IMG/VR virus record: IMGVR_UViG_3300034082_000817
Span: 1 to 27,727 of that record
DNA from: a virus
DNA length: 27,727 nt
Reading direction: 5' to 3' (one strand)
Shown here: positions 6,780-14,313 of the stretch, piece after piece
Numbering within the stretch: the first letter of the stretch is position 1
Layout: the number at the start of each line of letters is the position of its first letter
Translations under genes and position numbers: made by a program
Notes under the pieces: model-generated
Database searches by the model: none
Told to the model about the DNA's origin: nothing
What the model saw: only the letters and a program-made list of their open reading frames with translations

Positions 6780-6782
6780 CAT

Positions 6783-6820
6783 AAAAAAAAGGGCTGAGAT
6801 TGCTCCCAGCCCTTTTTTTA
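6783..6820. terminator. Bidirectional intrinsic terminator
   Basis: GGGCTG (6791-6796) pairs with CAGCCC (6807-6812); after one mismatch two more pairs extend the stem around a four-base loop. Eight A's precede and seven T's follow, so a U-run is made on either strand. On the minus strand it lies just after the stop of the 115-aa gene (6829) and ends the packaging-gene transcript. Confidence 0.85.
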
Positions 6821-6828
6821 TTTTTATA

Positions 6829-7176
6829 TTACTTCTTTCTTACAACCGTCTTGACATTTTTAATGTCTTTTGATTTGACAACTTCACCTTTAGGCTCAAT
6901 AGTGGTCTCTAATTCTGAGACATTTGGTACTCTAAAGTAAAGAGTTTCATTTGTCTTATCATAGTGAATTTCAACATTAAGGTTTAATTTTCTTGCTTGA
7001 GCACGAATTCTTTGTTGCATTGAATTGTACTTCTTACCAGCTTCAATTGCAGTAATTGAAAACGGTGTTCCAGTCTTACTAGACATGGTTAATGTTTCAA
7101 TAATCATTTGCAATTCAGCAGATGTGCGACCACTTCTTGAGATTACTGGAAAGTGACTGGCTTCTTTAATTTGCAT
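6829..7176 (-). CDS. Conserved basic phage protein (115 aa)
   Basis: The first half has SRSGRTSAELQMIIETL (residues 13-29) and IEAGKKYNSMQQRIRAQARKLNL (44-66), a positively charged helical block likely to touch DNA. Strand-like EIHYDKTNETLYFRV follows at 69-83, and the C-terminus is Lys/Arg-rich and disordered. I associate this pattern with uncharacterised actinophage proteins. AGGAG is well placed before the ATG, and the bidirectional terminator follows immediately. The position after terL suggests a late or packaging-associated nucleic-acid-binding protein, which is inference. Confidence 0.6.
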   Translation of the reverse strand: MQIKEASHFPVISRSGRTSAELQMIIETLTMSSKTGTPFSITAIEAGKKYNSMQQRIRAQARKLNLNVEIHYDKTNETLYFRVPNVSELETTIEPKGEVVKSKDIKNVKTVVRKK

Positions 7177-7285
7177 TATATGCTCCTGTTTTCTTTGGTT
7201 TGGGTTATGCCGTTTGGCTTGACATTAAGTTATCAGACAAAAATGCCAGTTGCAACCATTTGGGCGTTTTTTATTTAAAAATGTT

Positions 7286-7426
7286 TTAAGATTTTTTAAG
7301 TAGGCTTTCAATTTGTGCAGACAAAACTGCATTCTGAACTACCAATTCAGCTATCTTTGCAGCAAGGTTTTGCACAATCTTGTTGACATCAACAGGATTA
7401 TCATTTGCTATATATTCTCCATCCAT
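7286..7426 (-). CDS. Small coiled-coil protein downstream of terL (46 aa)
   Basis: A 46-codon frame starts MDGEYIANDN and continues with a helix, VNKIVQNLAAKIAELVVQNAV, that has a clear leucine/alanine heptad pattern. AGGAGGTG, one of the strongest ribosome sites in the window, lies five bases before the ATG, inside the end of terL. The gene overlaps terL by 19 bases. The arrangement strongly supports expression. It may be a small structural or packaging accessory protein; no homology is recognised. Confidence 0.65.
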   Translation of the reverse strand: MDGEYIANDNPVDVNKIVQNLAAKIAELVVQNAVLSAQIESLLKKS

Positions 7427-9141
7427 ATTCCCACCTCCTCTACTGGAATTTGTGTTTTATTAAAACCTGGCACATATGCATTCATATCACGATTATATAC
7501 TGTTACTGTACCATAATCCTCAAAATCTTCACCATCTGGGGCATCAATACCTAATATTTCTATTTCAACTTCTTGTTCAACACCCATATTCTGTACAGAA
7601 TTAAACACTGACCCAGCAAGGGCATCAGCTAAATCTTTAGACCCCGCATTAGGGTGATCTATTTTATTGTTACTAAATAATCTTAATTTTAGCAATTCTT
7701 CTTCAACAAGAACATGATTCCAATACCCACGAAGCCTTGTGTCGTAAATAGATGTCATCAATGTATCATAGTCAGTTTTCTTAACGCTATGAAAATCTGC
7801 ATTGATACCTTGAGCTTTCAAGCTCTGAATCATTTCAATAGATTGCCATCTATCAAATGTAACTAGAGCAACATTAAATCTTCTACAAAGATCAACGATA
7901 AGCTGTCTCACAGAGGCAAAGTTAATTTCTTTACCAGGTTCAGCTTTCCAGGAATGTATTAAATCAACATTAATAACTGGGAGTCTTTCAACACCCATTG
8001 ATGTAACTATTTCTTTAAATCCAGAACAATGCGTCATACACAATGCTGTTCTATCTCTTTTAAAACCTAAGTCTATATGAATGAATCTTTGATGACCATC
8101 AGTATTATTAAACCACGGCTTATATCTACCTTCTTCATCCATAGGGTCATCTGAATATATAAAAGCTTTTCTTACTAATTCTTCATCTCTAAAATAAGCA
8201 TCTTCCATTGTTGGAGGTTCACATTCAAAACGAGATGCAGCTTCAATTGGATTTCTAATATATTCCGATTCTAATTGCTCTCTTTTAATTGTTGGATTAA
8301 CTTCCCATGTTGCTGCTTTAATTGACCAAGTTTTAGGTTCTTTTTTTTCTCTGGAGCTAAAATATCTCTGCTGAATAAAGTCACCTTTATAGCGAGGGAA
8401 TGATAATAAAATAACTTTACCAATCTCTGGGAATCGTGACATTACAGATAGCTTACTCATGTTATAGATCGCAGATGCTGATCCTTTTGATCTTACTTCA
8501 CCTTTTAATTCACTATCTGTTTTAAAGGCTGAGATTTCATCAAGAATAACTGTCATTACTTCATAACCTTCCCAACCTTCAGATTCAGAGTGACCAGAGA
8601 ATAATCTTACAGGTCTAGAAAAGAAAAATATTTCAGATACTCTAGGTTCAAATCCAACATTATTAAAATAAGGAGATGATAGCAATAAGTTCTTTAATGG
8701 TTCAAAGAACACTCTCTGAGCTTGCTGAGCGTTTACAGCAAGGTTTAGAAGGTCAATATAAACACCATGAGCTTTACCATAATATCCAAGAGGATCTCTT
8801 AGGCAATGTAATAGATATACGGTATATGCCATAGATATACGGGCACAATGGTCTTTACCAGATCCCTTGCCGAGCATACAAATCACTTCATTATCTGTAT
8901 ACTTCTTATAAATTTCTTTTCCCTCTTCTTCGCCATATAATTTTATTAAAGTGTGTTCTTTGAATATTTGGGTGCTATGCTTTACAATCTCAAGTTGAAT
9001 ATCAGATAAAGGAGGGAGTCCAAGGTAATGTTTATCAGCAACGAAAGTTTCAATGGACACAGGTTCTTCCATAAATTCATCTTGTCTAAGCAATCTATCA
9101 AAGGCTGCATAATCAAGATTGACTCCAAGAAAATCAGACAT
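7408..9141 (-). CDS. terL: Terminase large subunit (ATPase and nuclease)
   Basis: This is the packaging motor that translocates and cuts phage DNA at the portal. The ATPase domain shows Walker A GKGSGKD (residues 91-97) and Walker B VILDE (198-202, with the catalytic Glu at 202). The RNase H-like nuclease domain shows FIHIDLGF with D357, VTFDRWQS with D430 and KDLADALAG with D503/D506, the three acidic motifs expected. The length of 577 aa is normal, and the protein appears intact. There is only weak Shine-Dalgarno sequence before the ATG. The putative small subunit lies upstream, separated by 112 bases that contain palindromic iterons. Confidence 0.95.
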   Translation of the reverse strand: MSDFLGVNLDYAAFDRLLRQDEFMEEPVSIETFVADKHYLGLPPLSDIQLEIVKHSTQIFKEHTLIKLYGEEEGKEIYKKYTDNEVICMLGKGSGKDHCARISMAYTVYLLHCLRDPLGYYGKAHGVYIDLLNLAVNAQQAQRVFFEPLKNLLLSSPYFNNVGFEPRVSEIFFFSRPVRLFSGHSESEGWEGYEVMTVILDEISAFKTDSELKGEVRSKGSASAIYNMSKLSVMSRFPEIGKVILLSFPRYKGDFIQQRYFSSREKKEPKTWSIKAATWEVNPTIKREQLESEYIRNPIEAASRFECEPPTMEDAYFRDEELVRKAFIYSDDPMDEEGRYKPWFNNTDGHQRFIHIDLGFKRDRTALCMTHCSGFKEIVTSMGVERLPVINVDLIHSWKAEPGKEINFASVRQLIVDLCRRFNVALVTFDRWQSIEMIQSLKAQGINADFHSVKKTDYDTLMTSIYDTRLRGYWNHVLVEEELLKLRLFSNNKIDHPNAGSKDLADALAGSVFNSVQNMGVEQEVEIEILGIDAPDGEDFEDYGTVTVYNRDMNAYVPGFNKTQIPVEEVGIWMENI

Positions 9142-9175
9142 TACTTAGAGAATTTCCCTAGGGCGACAAAAAGCG

Positions 9176-9277
9176 GTCTCAAATTCTGAGACAAAAAATG
9201 CAACGCCGCCAAAAAACCGTCTCAAATTATGAGACAAAAATGCAATGGCGAAATTAATCGGTCTCAAATTCTGAGTC
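9176..9277. repeat. Three palindromic iterons between terS and terL
   Basis: Three copies of GTCTCAAATTCTGAGAC or a one-base variant lie at 9176-9192, 9219-9235 and 9261-9277, spaced 43 and 42 bases apart. The arms GTCTCA/TGAGAC are perfect in the first two; the third has TGAGTC and lies inside the end of the upstream gene. In copies 1 and 2 the repeat continues with an A-tract and TGCAA. Repeated sites next to a small terminase gene are typical of pac or cos recognition, so terminase binding is the leading guess. An operator is the alternative. Confidence 0.7.
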
Positions 9278-9862
9278 ATTCTGTATAATCTCCTGCCTAT
9301 TAGCTTTAACCATAGTGGTTCCGCCGTTCATTATTTCAAATGCAATTTCTAATTCCTTACGCACTTCTTCTGCGATTGATGGATGCTTGGAGATAACATC
9401 TCTTAATATTTTTGATAAAATTTGATTGACATTCTCAGCCTTTTGCATTCTGGCAATGTATTCACCATCTGTTTGATTTCCACCCATGAGCTTGTGTAGT
9501 TGTGCTTTTTTGGTAGCAAGATCCCCAGCCAGCTTAATTGCTTGAATCCTAGCAGCAACCATTCCATTATCTGTAGCTATGTTAATCGTTTCCCAAGCTT
9601 CCTTGCTTAGTTCATCAAATTCAGTAAGAGCCTTGATCGTATTAAATTGAACTTTTTCAAGAAAAAATGGATCTTCCTGAATCGTTTGGTTCAATATTAA
9701 TTTGTATTCATCTATATAATCTTTAATATCATTAATTGGTAATGTCATTAATGAGGAAATCTCTCTCATTGAATAACCTTTTACATGCAAAAGACCTACT
9801 TGTTCAACATCTTTAATCTTCTCTACTAAGCTTTTTTGTTTAACATGTTCAATATTTGACAT
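9254..9862 (-). CDS. Putative terminase small subunit (202 aa)
   Basis: The gene lies immediately before terL on the same strand. The N-terminal part contains a helix-turn-helix, GLLHVKGYSMREISSLMTLP followed by a second helix NDIKDYIDEYK (residues 23-54). The rest is helical, with basic positions in the centre (AIKLAGDLATKKAQLHKL) that would suit oligomerisation. HTH followed by a helical core is the usual small-terminase plan and the length fits. There is no sequence-specific signature, so another DNA-binding protein remains possible. Its ATG overlaps the GT4 gene by 37 bases and lacks a Shine-Dalgarno, suggesting coupling. Confidence 0.55.
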   Translation of the reverse strand: MSNIEHVKQKSLVEKIKDVEQVGLLHVKGYSMREISSLMTLPINDIKDYIDEYKLILNQTIQEDPFFLEKVQFNTIKALTEFDELSKEAWETINIATDNGMVAARIQAIKLAGDLATKKAQLHKLMGGNQTDGEYIARMQKAENVNQILSKILRDVISKHPSIAEEVRKELEIAFEIMNGGTTMVKANRQEIIQNDSEFETD

Positions 9863-10884
9863 AATCTATCTACATAGTCCTTTGTTACTTTGTCCCAAGT
9901 CATATTCTCATTTATGTACTTAGCACCTTCTAGTGTCTTATTTGAGACATCATCATAGTTTTTAACTACATATAACATTTTATCACACAAATCATCAAAA
10001 CTTGGCTCTGCCCACTCTCCAGTATCTTTGTATACACCATCCATGTTCTTTCTAGACCATTTGTAATCTAGAGGTACAGACATTTCTGCATACTCTTCAC
10101 AGGCAGTAGCGTTAGTGCAGATCGTTGGAATACCTTTTGCTATCGCTTGGAATGGTATCAACCCCCATCCTTCGCCACTTGTTGGGTACAGTAGACAGTC
10201 TGCTTCATCGTATAGTGCAGAAAGGAGGCTTTCACTTAACTTCCAATCTATAACTTCAATACGAGGATGCCCGTGAATAGATGACTGATCGCTCGTACCT
10301 TTATGAAAACGAGCGTCTGGGGGTCCATTAGATTTGTAAATGAGTTTATAATTTTCATCACGACCAAAAAGATGCATGAATGCATCAACAGACATTTGAG
10401 AATTCTTCCTCGTTGAAGGAGATCCCATGCTTAAAAATGTAAACGGCTTATGAGGTTTCCTTTTATAAGGAAAGTAAAGATCTGGATTAACACCCAGATT
10501 GAAAGCGTACACTGGCTTAGTCACACCAGAGTTTATAAATACATTTTTCATAAACTCAGATGTAGTCCAAATCTCATCCATCTGGTTCATTCCGTCAACG
10601 CTGTCATCGCTTATACGATTGGTTTCCCAATATGTAAAGCCAATTGAATACTTGGAACCAATAACATAATATTCAGGTAGTGTATTATTAATAACAACAG
10701 GATTAGTAAACTTAGTATTCCTTAACGAATACCCAACTCCAGGAATTTCTGGAGCAAGATGCTCAACATATGTCTTGGAGACCAATCCATTTTTGGATAG
10801 CGCTTCGTATATAGGGTAGGCAGCATCAGCGTACCCAGTGCCCGCTACATGGGAGCCTGCGTCATTCCACTCTACTTCACTCAT
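9826..10884 (-). CDS. GT4-family glycosyltransferase (352 aa)
   Basis: This is a GT-B-fold sugar transferase. The C-terminal donor domain begins at FTFLSMGSPSTRKNSQMSVD (148-167) and carries LLYPTSGEGWGLIPFQAIAKG (231-251), the nucleotide-sugar site of GT4 retaining enzymes. The usual E-x7-E motif reads E238-x7-Q246 here. The N-terminal domain contains the acceptor region and FTYWETNRISDD (83-94). No signal or membrane segment is seen, so it should act in the cytoplasm. It overlaps the YkgJ-like gene upstream by eight bases. The acceptor could be virion protein, phage DNA or cell-envelope glycan; sequence does not decide. Confidence 0.85.
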   Translation of the reverse strand: MSEVEWNDAGSHVAGTGYADAAYPIYEALSKNGLVSKTYVEHLAPEIPGVGYSLRNTKFTNPVVINNTLPEYYVIGSKYSIGFTYWETNRISDDSVDGMNQMDEIWTTSEFMKNVFINSGVTKPVYAFNLGVNPDLYFPYKRKPHKPFTFLSMGSPSTRKNSQMSVDAFMHLFGRDENYKLIYKSNGPPDARFHKGTSDQSSIHGHPRIEVIDWKLSESLLSALYDEADCLLYPTSGEGWGLIPFQAIAKGIPTICTNATACEEYAEMSVPLDYKWSRKNMDGVYKDTGEWAEPSFDDLCDKMLYVVKNYDDVSNKTLEGAKYINENMTWDKVTKDYVDRLCQILNMLNKKA

Positions 10885-11632
10885 CTACAGAAAAAGCAAT
10901 TTTCTTTCCTGCGTTTTCGGCAGCTGATCTTAATTTAGGTAATGGCAGACCGTGAACTTTTGTATATTCAACTCTGTAATTGTACCAACCTTCAACCGCT
11001 CGCCAAATGCTTGGGTCGGTAGTATCCGCTAGCTCTTGAAGATCTTCCGTTGTTAAGAGAAAACTTAAAACACCCAAAGGCATATACACAACAACATCGT
11101 AATTTTCACCTTTGTCTTTTGAATACTTTTCCAATACATCTTGATATTGGCGAACCATGCCTTCAACTGGCGTACCAGAGAAGAAATCAACATTGCCATA
11201 AATGTTTCTTTCCCGAGGGCACACATCATCAACTCCAACAAATGCTCCGTAGCTTCTGCAAACTAATGGTCTAAAACCATAAATAGTACAACCACCTTTA
11301 TAGAAAGCGCACTTGCGAGTTGTTTCACCTCCAAATTTGAGATCTTTATCATGCATTGCATCTTTTAAGGAATCAGTAACAGACTTAAACCATTCATTAG
11401 CATAATCATGACCTTTATCTTCTAAATATAGATAAAATTGCTGGGTCAAATTAAAAGCAATGTTTGCGCATTCCGCCATCGGGATTGTTAATCCAATAGT
11501 GCAGCAATGCCCAGAGCCCAGACATTTATACCTAGTCTTGTTCTGGTTTGCCTCAATTACCCGAGCCTGGTTATATACAATATTCAACTCAGCGAATAAA
11601 CCTAAATCTTCTGCCGTAATACTTCTTTGCAT
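10877..11632 (-). CDS. YkgJ-family cysteine-cluster protein (251 aa)
   Basis: CLGSGHCCTIG (37-47), C55, C108, GCTIYGFRPLVCRSYG (114-129) and DVCPRE (136-141) reproduce the CxxxxxCC...C...CxIYxxRPxxCRxY pattern of the YkgJ (PF03692) family. These proteins are thought to bind an Fe-S or zinc cluster, and some are linked to oxidoreductase or modification chemistry. The rest is helical, without a second catalytic domain. It lies directly upstream of a glycosyltransferase (eight-base overlap), which suggests a shared pathway. The family call is firm. The reaction is unknown. Confidence 0.8.
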   Translation of the reverse strand: MQRSITAEDLGLFAELNIVYNQARVIEANQNKTRYKCLGSGHCCTIGLTIPMAECANIAFNLTQQFYLYLEDKGHDYANEWFKSVTDSLKDAMHDKDLKFGGETTRKCAFYKGGCTIYGFRPLVCRSYGAFVGVDDVCPRERNIYGNVDFFSGTPVEGMVRQYQDVLEKYSKDKGENYDVVVYMPLGVLSFLLTTEDLQELADTTDPSIWRAVEGWYNYRVEYTKVHGLPLPKLRSAAENAGKKIAFSVDE

Positions 11633-11925
11633 TATCTACCCATACCTTTCTTCTGAATGTCTCGTTGCTTTCTTAATTCACGCTTCCTACGCTCAGCTGC
11701 TTGCTGCATAGGTGATTTTGGTTTCTTAGAAGTTACAGCAAGGTTTCTGCCTTTACCTCTAAATTTTAATAAATCATATTTTTTGCACCAGTTATACAAA
11801 CCTTGCGGTGATATTTCAACATTGTAAGTTTGCTTTAATAACTTACAAACATCGGTTAAGTTCATTCTCTTCTTGACATAGTGCTCGTACAGCCAAGACT
11901 TATCTTTGTACGGCTCAAGAGCCAT
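11632..11925 (-). CDS. HTH DNA-binding protein (97 aa)
   Basis: Residues 10-53 read as a homeodomain-like or resolvase-type HTH: WLYEHYVKKRMNLTDVCKLL, a turn, then ISPQGLYNWCKKYDLL as the recognition helix. The tail (54-97) is very basic (GKGRNLAV..., RRKRELRKQRD), adding nonspecific DNA affinity. It starts inside the RuvC gene (11-base overlap) and ends on the next start codon (TAATG). It could be a transcriptional regulator or a replication or packaging accessory factor. There is no catalytic domain. Confidence 0.7.
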   Translation of the reverse strand: MALEPYKDKSWLYEHYVKKRMNLTDVCKLLKQTYNVEISPQGLYNWCKKYDLLKFRGKGRNLAVTSKKPKSPMQQAAERRKRELRKQRDIQKKGMGR

Positions 11926-12478
11926 GAGAAACCGCCATTAGATAATACCAAAGACCAATGCCTACTGCATCAACAATATCATCATCTGCTAGGTCTTCAT
12001 TTGACATATGGAAGTATTCTATCACAATTTGCCGAACACGATCTTTCCTTTCCTTCTTTTTCTTTGCTTCCGTATTCAATTCTATCTTATCATTCTTGGA
12101 TATATTCTTATATCCAATGCCCCGTTTCCACAAAATTGGGTTAATATCAATTACTTTGAAACAGTAAGTCTGAACAATTCCCCAGGTGTAACCGATTATG
12201 TAAGATATAACACGGCTTGTTTGGAAGTTTTGAATGTAAACTGATTGTTCAATTACACAAACAGATGGGTTATGTTCCTTGCATATTTCTTTAATGCCAG
12301 AATTAATCTCATTAAATTTAATTGAAATATCATTAGTTTTTGTAAACTTTATTTTACCGCAATCTACTAATTTAAGACCGCTACTAAAATCAATAACTGC
12401 CCACCCTAAAGAGTGAGATGACGGATCTATTGATAACACCTTGCTATCGTTCTTGTGTACAATATTCTTAAGGTTCAT
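11915..12478 (-). CDS. RuvC-like Holliday junction resolvase (187 aa)
   Basis: LSIDPSSHSLGWAVID (residues 15-30, D18) is the first strand motif of RuvC nucleases, CVIEQSVY (74-81, E77) is the second, and DLADDDIVDAVGIGLW (162-177, D167 and D170) is the third. The complete acidic set predicts an active two-metal nuclease. Length is close to that of bacterial RuvC (about 170 aa). A lysine-rich loop (KKKKERKDR, 139-147) probably grips branched DNA. In a phage it would resolve replication or recombination intermediates before packaging, which fits its position between recombination genes and terminase. Confidence 0.88.
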   Translation of the reverse strand: MNLKNIVHKNDSKVLSIDPSSHSLGWAVIDFSSGLKLVDCGKIKFTKTNDISIKFNEINSGIKEICKEHNPSVCVIEQSVYIQNFQTSRVISYIIGYTWGIVQTYCFKVIDINPILWKRGIGYKNISKNDKIELNTEAKKKKERKDRVRQIVIEYFHMSNEDLADDDIVDAVGIGLWYYLMAVSHGS

Positions 12479-12786
12479 TACATGCCATCTCGTACTTTGG
12501 TCTCATCCCAACCCCAGCCGACTAATCGTTGAACAAACCTTTCTCGTTTACATTTTTCACAAATTAATTCTTTATTGTATACAGAAAGAACAACAGTGCA
12601 TGTTTTTGTTTTACAAATTCTTTTTTTATTCTTATTAGCTTTCTTTTCGTAATAATTTGCTAATAATTTTTTGTTAGTAATAATCTTTCTGCATTCAGCA
12701 GAGCAATAGATACTATTATAAACTTTTGCTATAAATTTCTTTGCGCAATCTGGATTGCTACAAATTCTTTTTTCTTCATTAACCAC
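12478..12786 (-). CDS. Double zinc-ribbon protein (102 aa)
   Basis: Eight cysteines form two four-Cys sites: C9/C14 with C28/C32 (ICSNPDC...YCSAEC) and C58/C63 with C76/C79 (ICKTKTC...ICEKC), linked by a basic helix. A longer frame to 12918 exists, but its extra part is antisense-like overlap with the Cas4-like gene. I place the start at GTG 12786 after GGGGAG, with spacing of only three bases, so the exact start is uncertain. Similar 'NPDC...YCSxEC' proteins occur in other actinophages without known function. Nucleic-acid binding is likely. Confidence 0.68.
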   Translation of the reverse strand: MVNEEKRICSNPDCAKKFIAKVYNSIYCSAECRKIITNKKLLANYYEKKANKNKKRICKTKTCTVVLSVYNKELICEKCKRERFVQRLVGWGWDETKVRDGM

Positions 12787-13507
12787 TTTCTCCCCAGCAT
12801 AAAGCAGCAACATTACAATCAGAACAATGCTTAGATGTTCTCTTGTACGGTCTGTCGGGGATGTCACCGCTTGTGTAACTCCCATAAATAGTTCTATATT
12901 TCTTAAATAATTTATCAATATAGTCTTGATCTTTTTTTATAAAAATAGGCAGAATTTCTTGATTATTCTTACATTCATAAATAACAAAACCGCTATCAAG
13001 ATTTAAACATTCCATATAGATTTGCGCTTGTCTATAGTGCTCATCCTTTGGTTTGTTATGAAGCTTCCTGTAATGAAAGCCCTCGGAGCTAATTGATTTT
13101 AATTCAATCAATTTTTCCCCGTACCAATTGATAATACCGTCAGCTGTGCCTTCAATTGGTGGTGATGAATACGATACTGGGATTTCCTCTTGAACAAGGA
13201 TGCCCATGTCTCTAAAGTATTTATAAATTCTGTCGTGAACTGCATGACCATTATCAAAGATACGATAAGTTTGCGGTCTGAAGTCTGGAGTGACGCTCAC
13301 GCCAGTAAACAAATAATTCCAGTACCTCGGGCATTGGTTCGTATAGCTTGGATGAAATCCATTGACTTTTTTAAATTCAGGCTGATTACGCTCTGCCAAT
13401 GAATCATCAATTGCTTTATTTAGACTATCCACTAGATCTGCATCTGAAAATTCCTCAGCAACAACTGCAATCTTTTTTGGTTGTTTAAGCACCTTCAATG
13501 ATTTCAT
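12779..13507 (-). CDS. Cas4/RecB-like PD-(D/E)XK exonuclease (242 aa)
   Basis: The nuclease core reads IEGTADGIINW (D123), KLIELKSIS (E135, K137) and HYRQAQIYME (Q160), the D...ExK...Q set of RecB-family enzymes. C59 (NQCPRYW) together with C228, C231 and C237 (HCSDCNVAALCW) forms the four-Cys [4Fe-4S] clamp of Cas4/AddB-type proteins. Length is right for phage Cas4-like exonucleases. There is no CRISPR array or other cas gene here, so it belongs to recombination: resecting ends for the RecA-like protein encoded about 3 kb upstream in the same operon. The start overlaps the upstream stop region. Confidence 0.85.
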   Translation of the reverse strand: MKSLKVLKQPKKIAVVAEEFSDADLVDSLNKAIDDSLAERNQPEFKKVNGFHPSYTNQCPRYWNYLFTGVSVTPDFRPQTYRIFDNGHAVHDRIYKYFRDMGILVQEEIPVSYSSPPIEGTADGIINWYGEKLIELKSISSEGFHYRKLHNKPKDEHYRQAQIYMECLNLDSGFVIYECKNNQEILPIFIKKDQDYIDKLFKKYRTIYGSYTSGDIPDRPYKRTSKHCSDCNVAALCWGESG

Positions 13508-13824
13508 TAATATCCGCCTTTCCCAGCGAGTTTTAGAGCATTTATGTTTTCCGCTAATGCTTCATACATTGTTTTCCATATGTCATTAACAAATTTGTCT
13601 TGATCATTCATAACAGCAGACTTTCTTTTAAAAGCTTGCGATTTTACAATCATTAGTGTTCTATACGCTGCTAATATATTAGCATACTTGACAGCCTGCA
13701 TTCCTAAATAGTGATCAGGATTTTCAATTATATCTTCAACTATACGAAGACATTCCATGAATTCTTCTGCTTTATCACCCATTTGCTCCAATAGCATCTC
13801 TTTATTAATTATGATATCAGCCAT
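13507..13824 (-). CDS. Conserved helical phage protein (105 aa)
   Basis: It is all helical in appearance. Residues about 37-60 (PDHYLGMQAVKYANILAAYRTL) resemble 'HYxGxxAxxxAxxLAAxRT' segments in short actinophage proteins that sit among recombination genes. No enzymatic motif is seen. AAGGAAG lies before the ATG. It stands directly upstream of the Cas4-like exonuclease, which it touches by one base, so a partner role for that nuclease is possible but unproven. Confidence 0.6.
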   Translation of the reverse strand: MADIIINKEMLLEQMGDKAEEFMECLRIVEDIIENPDHYLGMQAVKYANILAAYRTLMIVKSQAFKRKSAVMNDQDKFVNDIWKTMYEALAENINALKLAGKGGY

Positions 13825-13825
13825 A

Positions 13826-14167
13826 TTATTTCTTCCTTAAATCTTCAGTAACAACCATAGCCTGTTTCATTTCATTCTCTTCACGGTAAAGTGCAAGAGC
13901 AATAATTGCGTATGATGCAAGGTCTATAAGGGAATCCTCAACGCCTTCATTAACTAATTTACTCCCCTTAGCGGCACTTTGCAGGCGAATTACTTTATCA
14001 TTTGCTCGGATTAATGTACCAACCCAGCCTGGAACGCCCCAGTCAACTGACGCACGAACATTGGCAAGAGGATCACTCGCAGTGCCATAGTCCTGCCCTT
14101 TCTTTGTGTGGAGCGCTCGTAGCTCCTCTAAGATCTGAAAGAACATTGGGTTCCCGTACTGATTCAT
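13826..14167 (-). CDS. MazG/Nmad1-like (DUF1599) protein (113 aa)
   Basis: The motifs KKGQDYGTASDPLANVRAS (22-40), ANDKVIRL (54-61) and VEDSLIDLASYAIIALALY (76-94) match the all-alpha NTP-pyrophosphatase relatives known as DUF1599 or nucleotide-modification-associated domain 1. MazG-like enzymes hydrolyse nucleotide triphosphates; members of this branch often accompany DNA base modification systems in phages. The expected acidic residues on the metal-binding helices (E77, D78, D82) are present. The ATG overlaps the 49-aa gene as ATGA. The family is fairly clear; the nucleotide substrate is not. Confidence 0.7.
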   Translation of the reverse strand: MNQYGNPMFFQILEELRALHTKKGQDYGTASDPLANVRASVDWGVPGWVGTLIRANDKVIRLQSAAKGSKLVNEGVEDSLIDLASYAIIALALYREENEMKQAMVVTEDLRKK

Positions 14168-14313
14168 GCTTCTACCTTCTTTCTTTGAATTCCGACCATC
14201 CAGAACAATATATACAATCCGATATATCCATCATCATGCCCAATGCCGAAACCAATTGATTTATAACCAGACAACTTGTCACAAAATAAACTATATTTAT
14301 ATTTTTTACTCAT
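14164..14313 (-). CDS. Small protein with hydrophobic C-terminal segment (49 aa)
   Basis: The frame encodes MSKKYKYSLFCDKLSGYKSI, a glycine-rich centre and YIGLYILFWMVGI (residues 30-42), which could be a short membrane segment or buried strand. A good GAAAGGAAG lies before the ATG. The gene overlaps both neighbours, by eight bases upstream and as ATGA downstream, and fills the gap exactly. Function unknown. Confidence 0.58.
   Translation of the reverse strand: MSKKYKYSLFCDKLSGYKSIGFGIGHDDGYIGLYILFWMVGIQRKKVEA

Noticed and set aside
7246-7275. Possible terminator after the 46-aa gene
   Set aside because: Pairing is weak and interrupted; only a five-base T-run follows, so it cannot be supported.
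9176-9277. CRISPR-like spaced repeats
   Set aside because: Only three copies, each palindromic, with similar rather than unique spacers and no adaptation or effector genes; the nearby Cas4-like gene is a recombination nuclease.
12787-12918. N-terminal extension of the double zinc-ribbon protein
   Set aside because: The extra 44 residues overlap the Cas4-like gene in another frame and lack a ribosome site.
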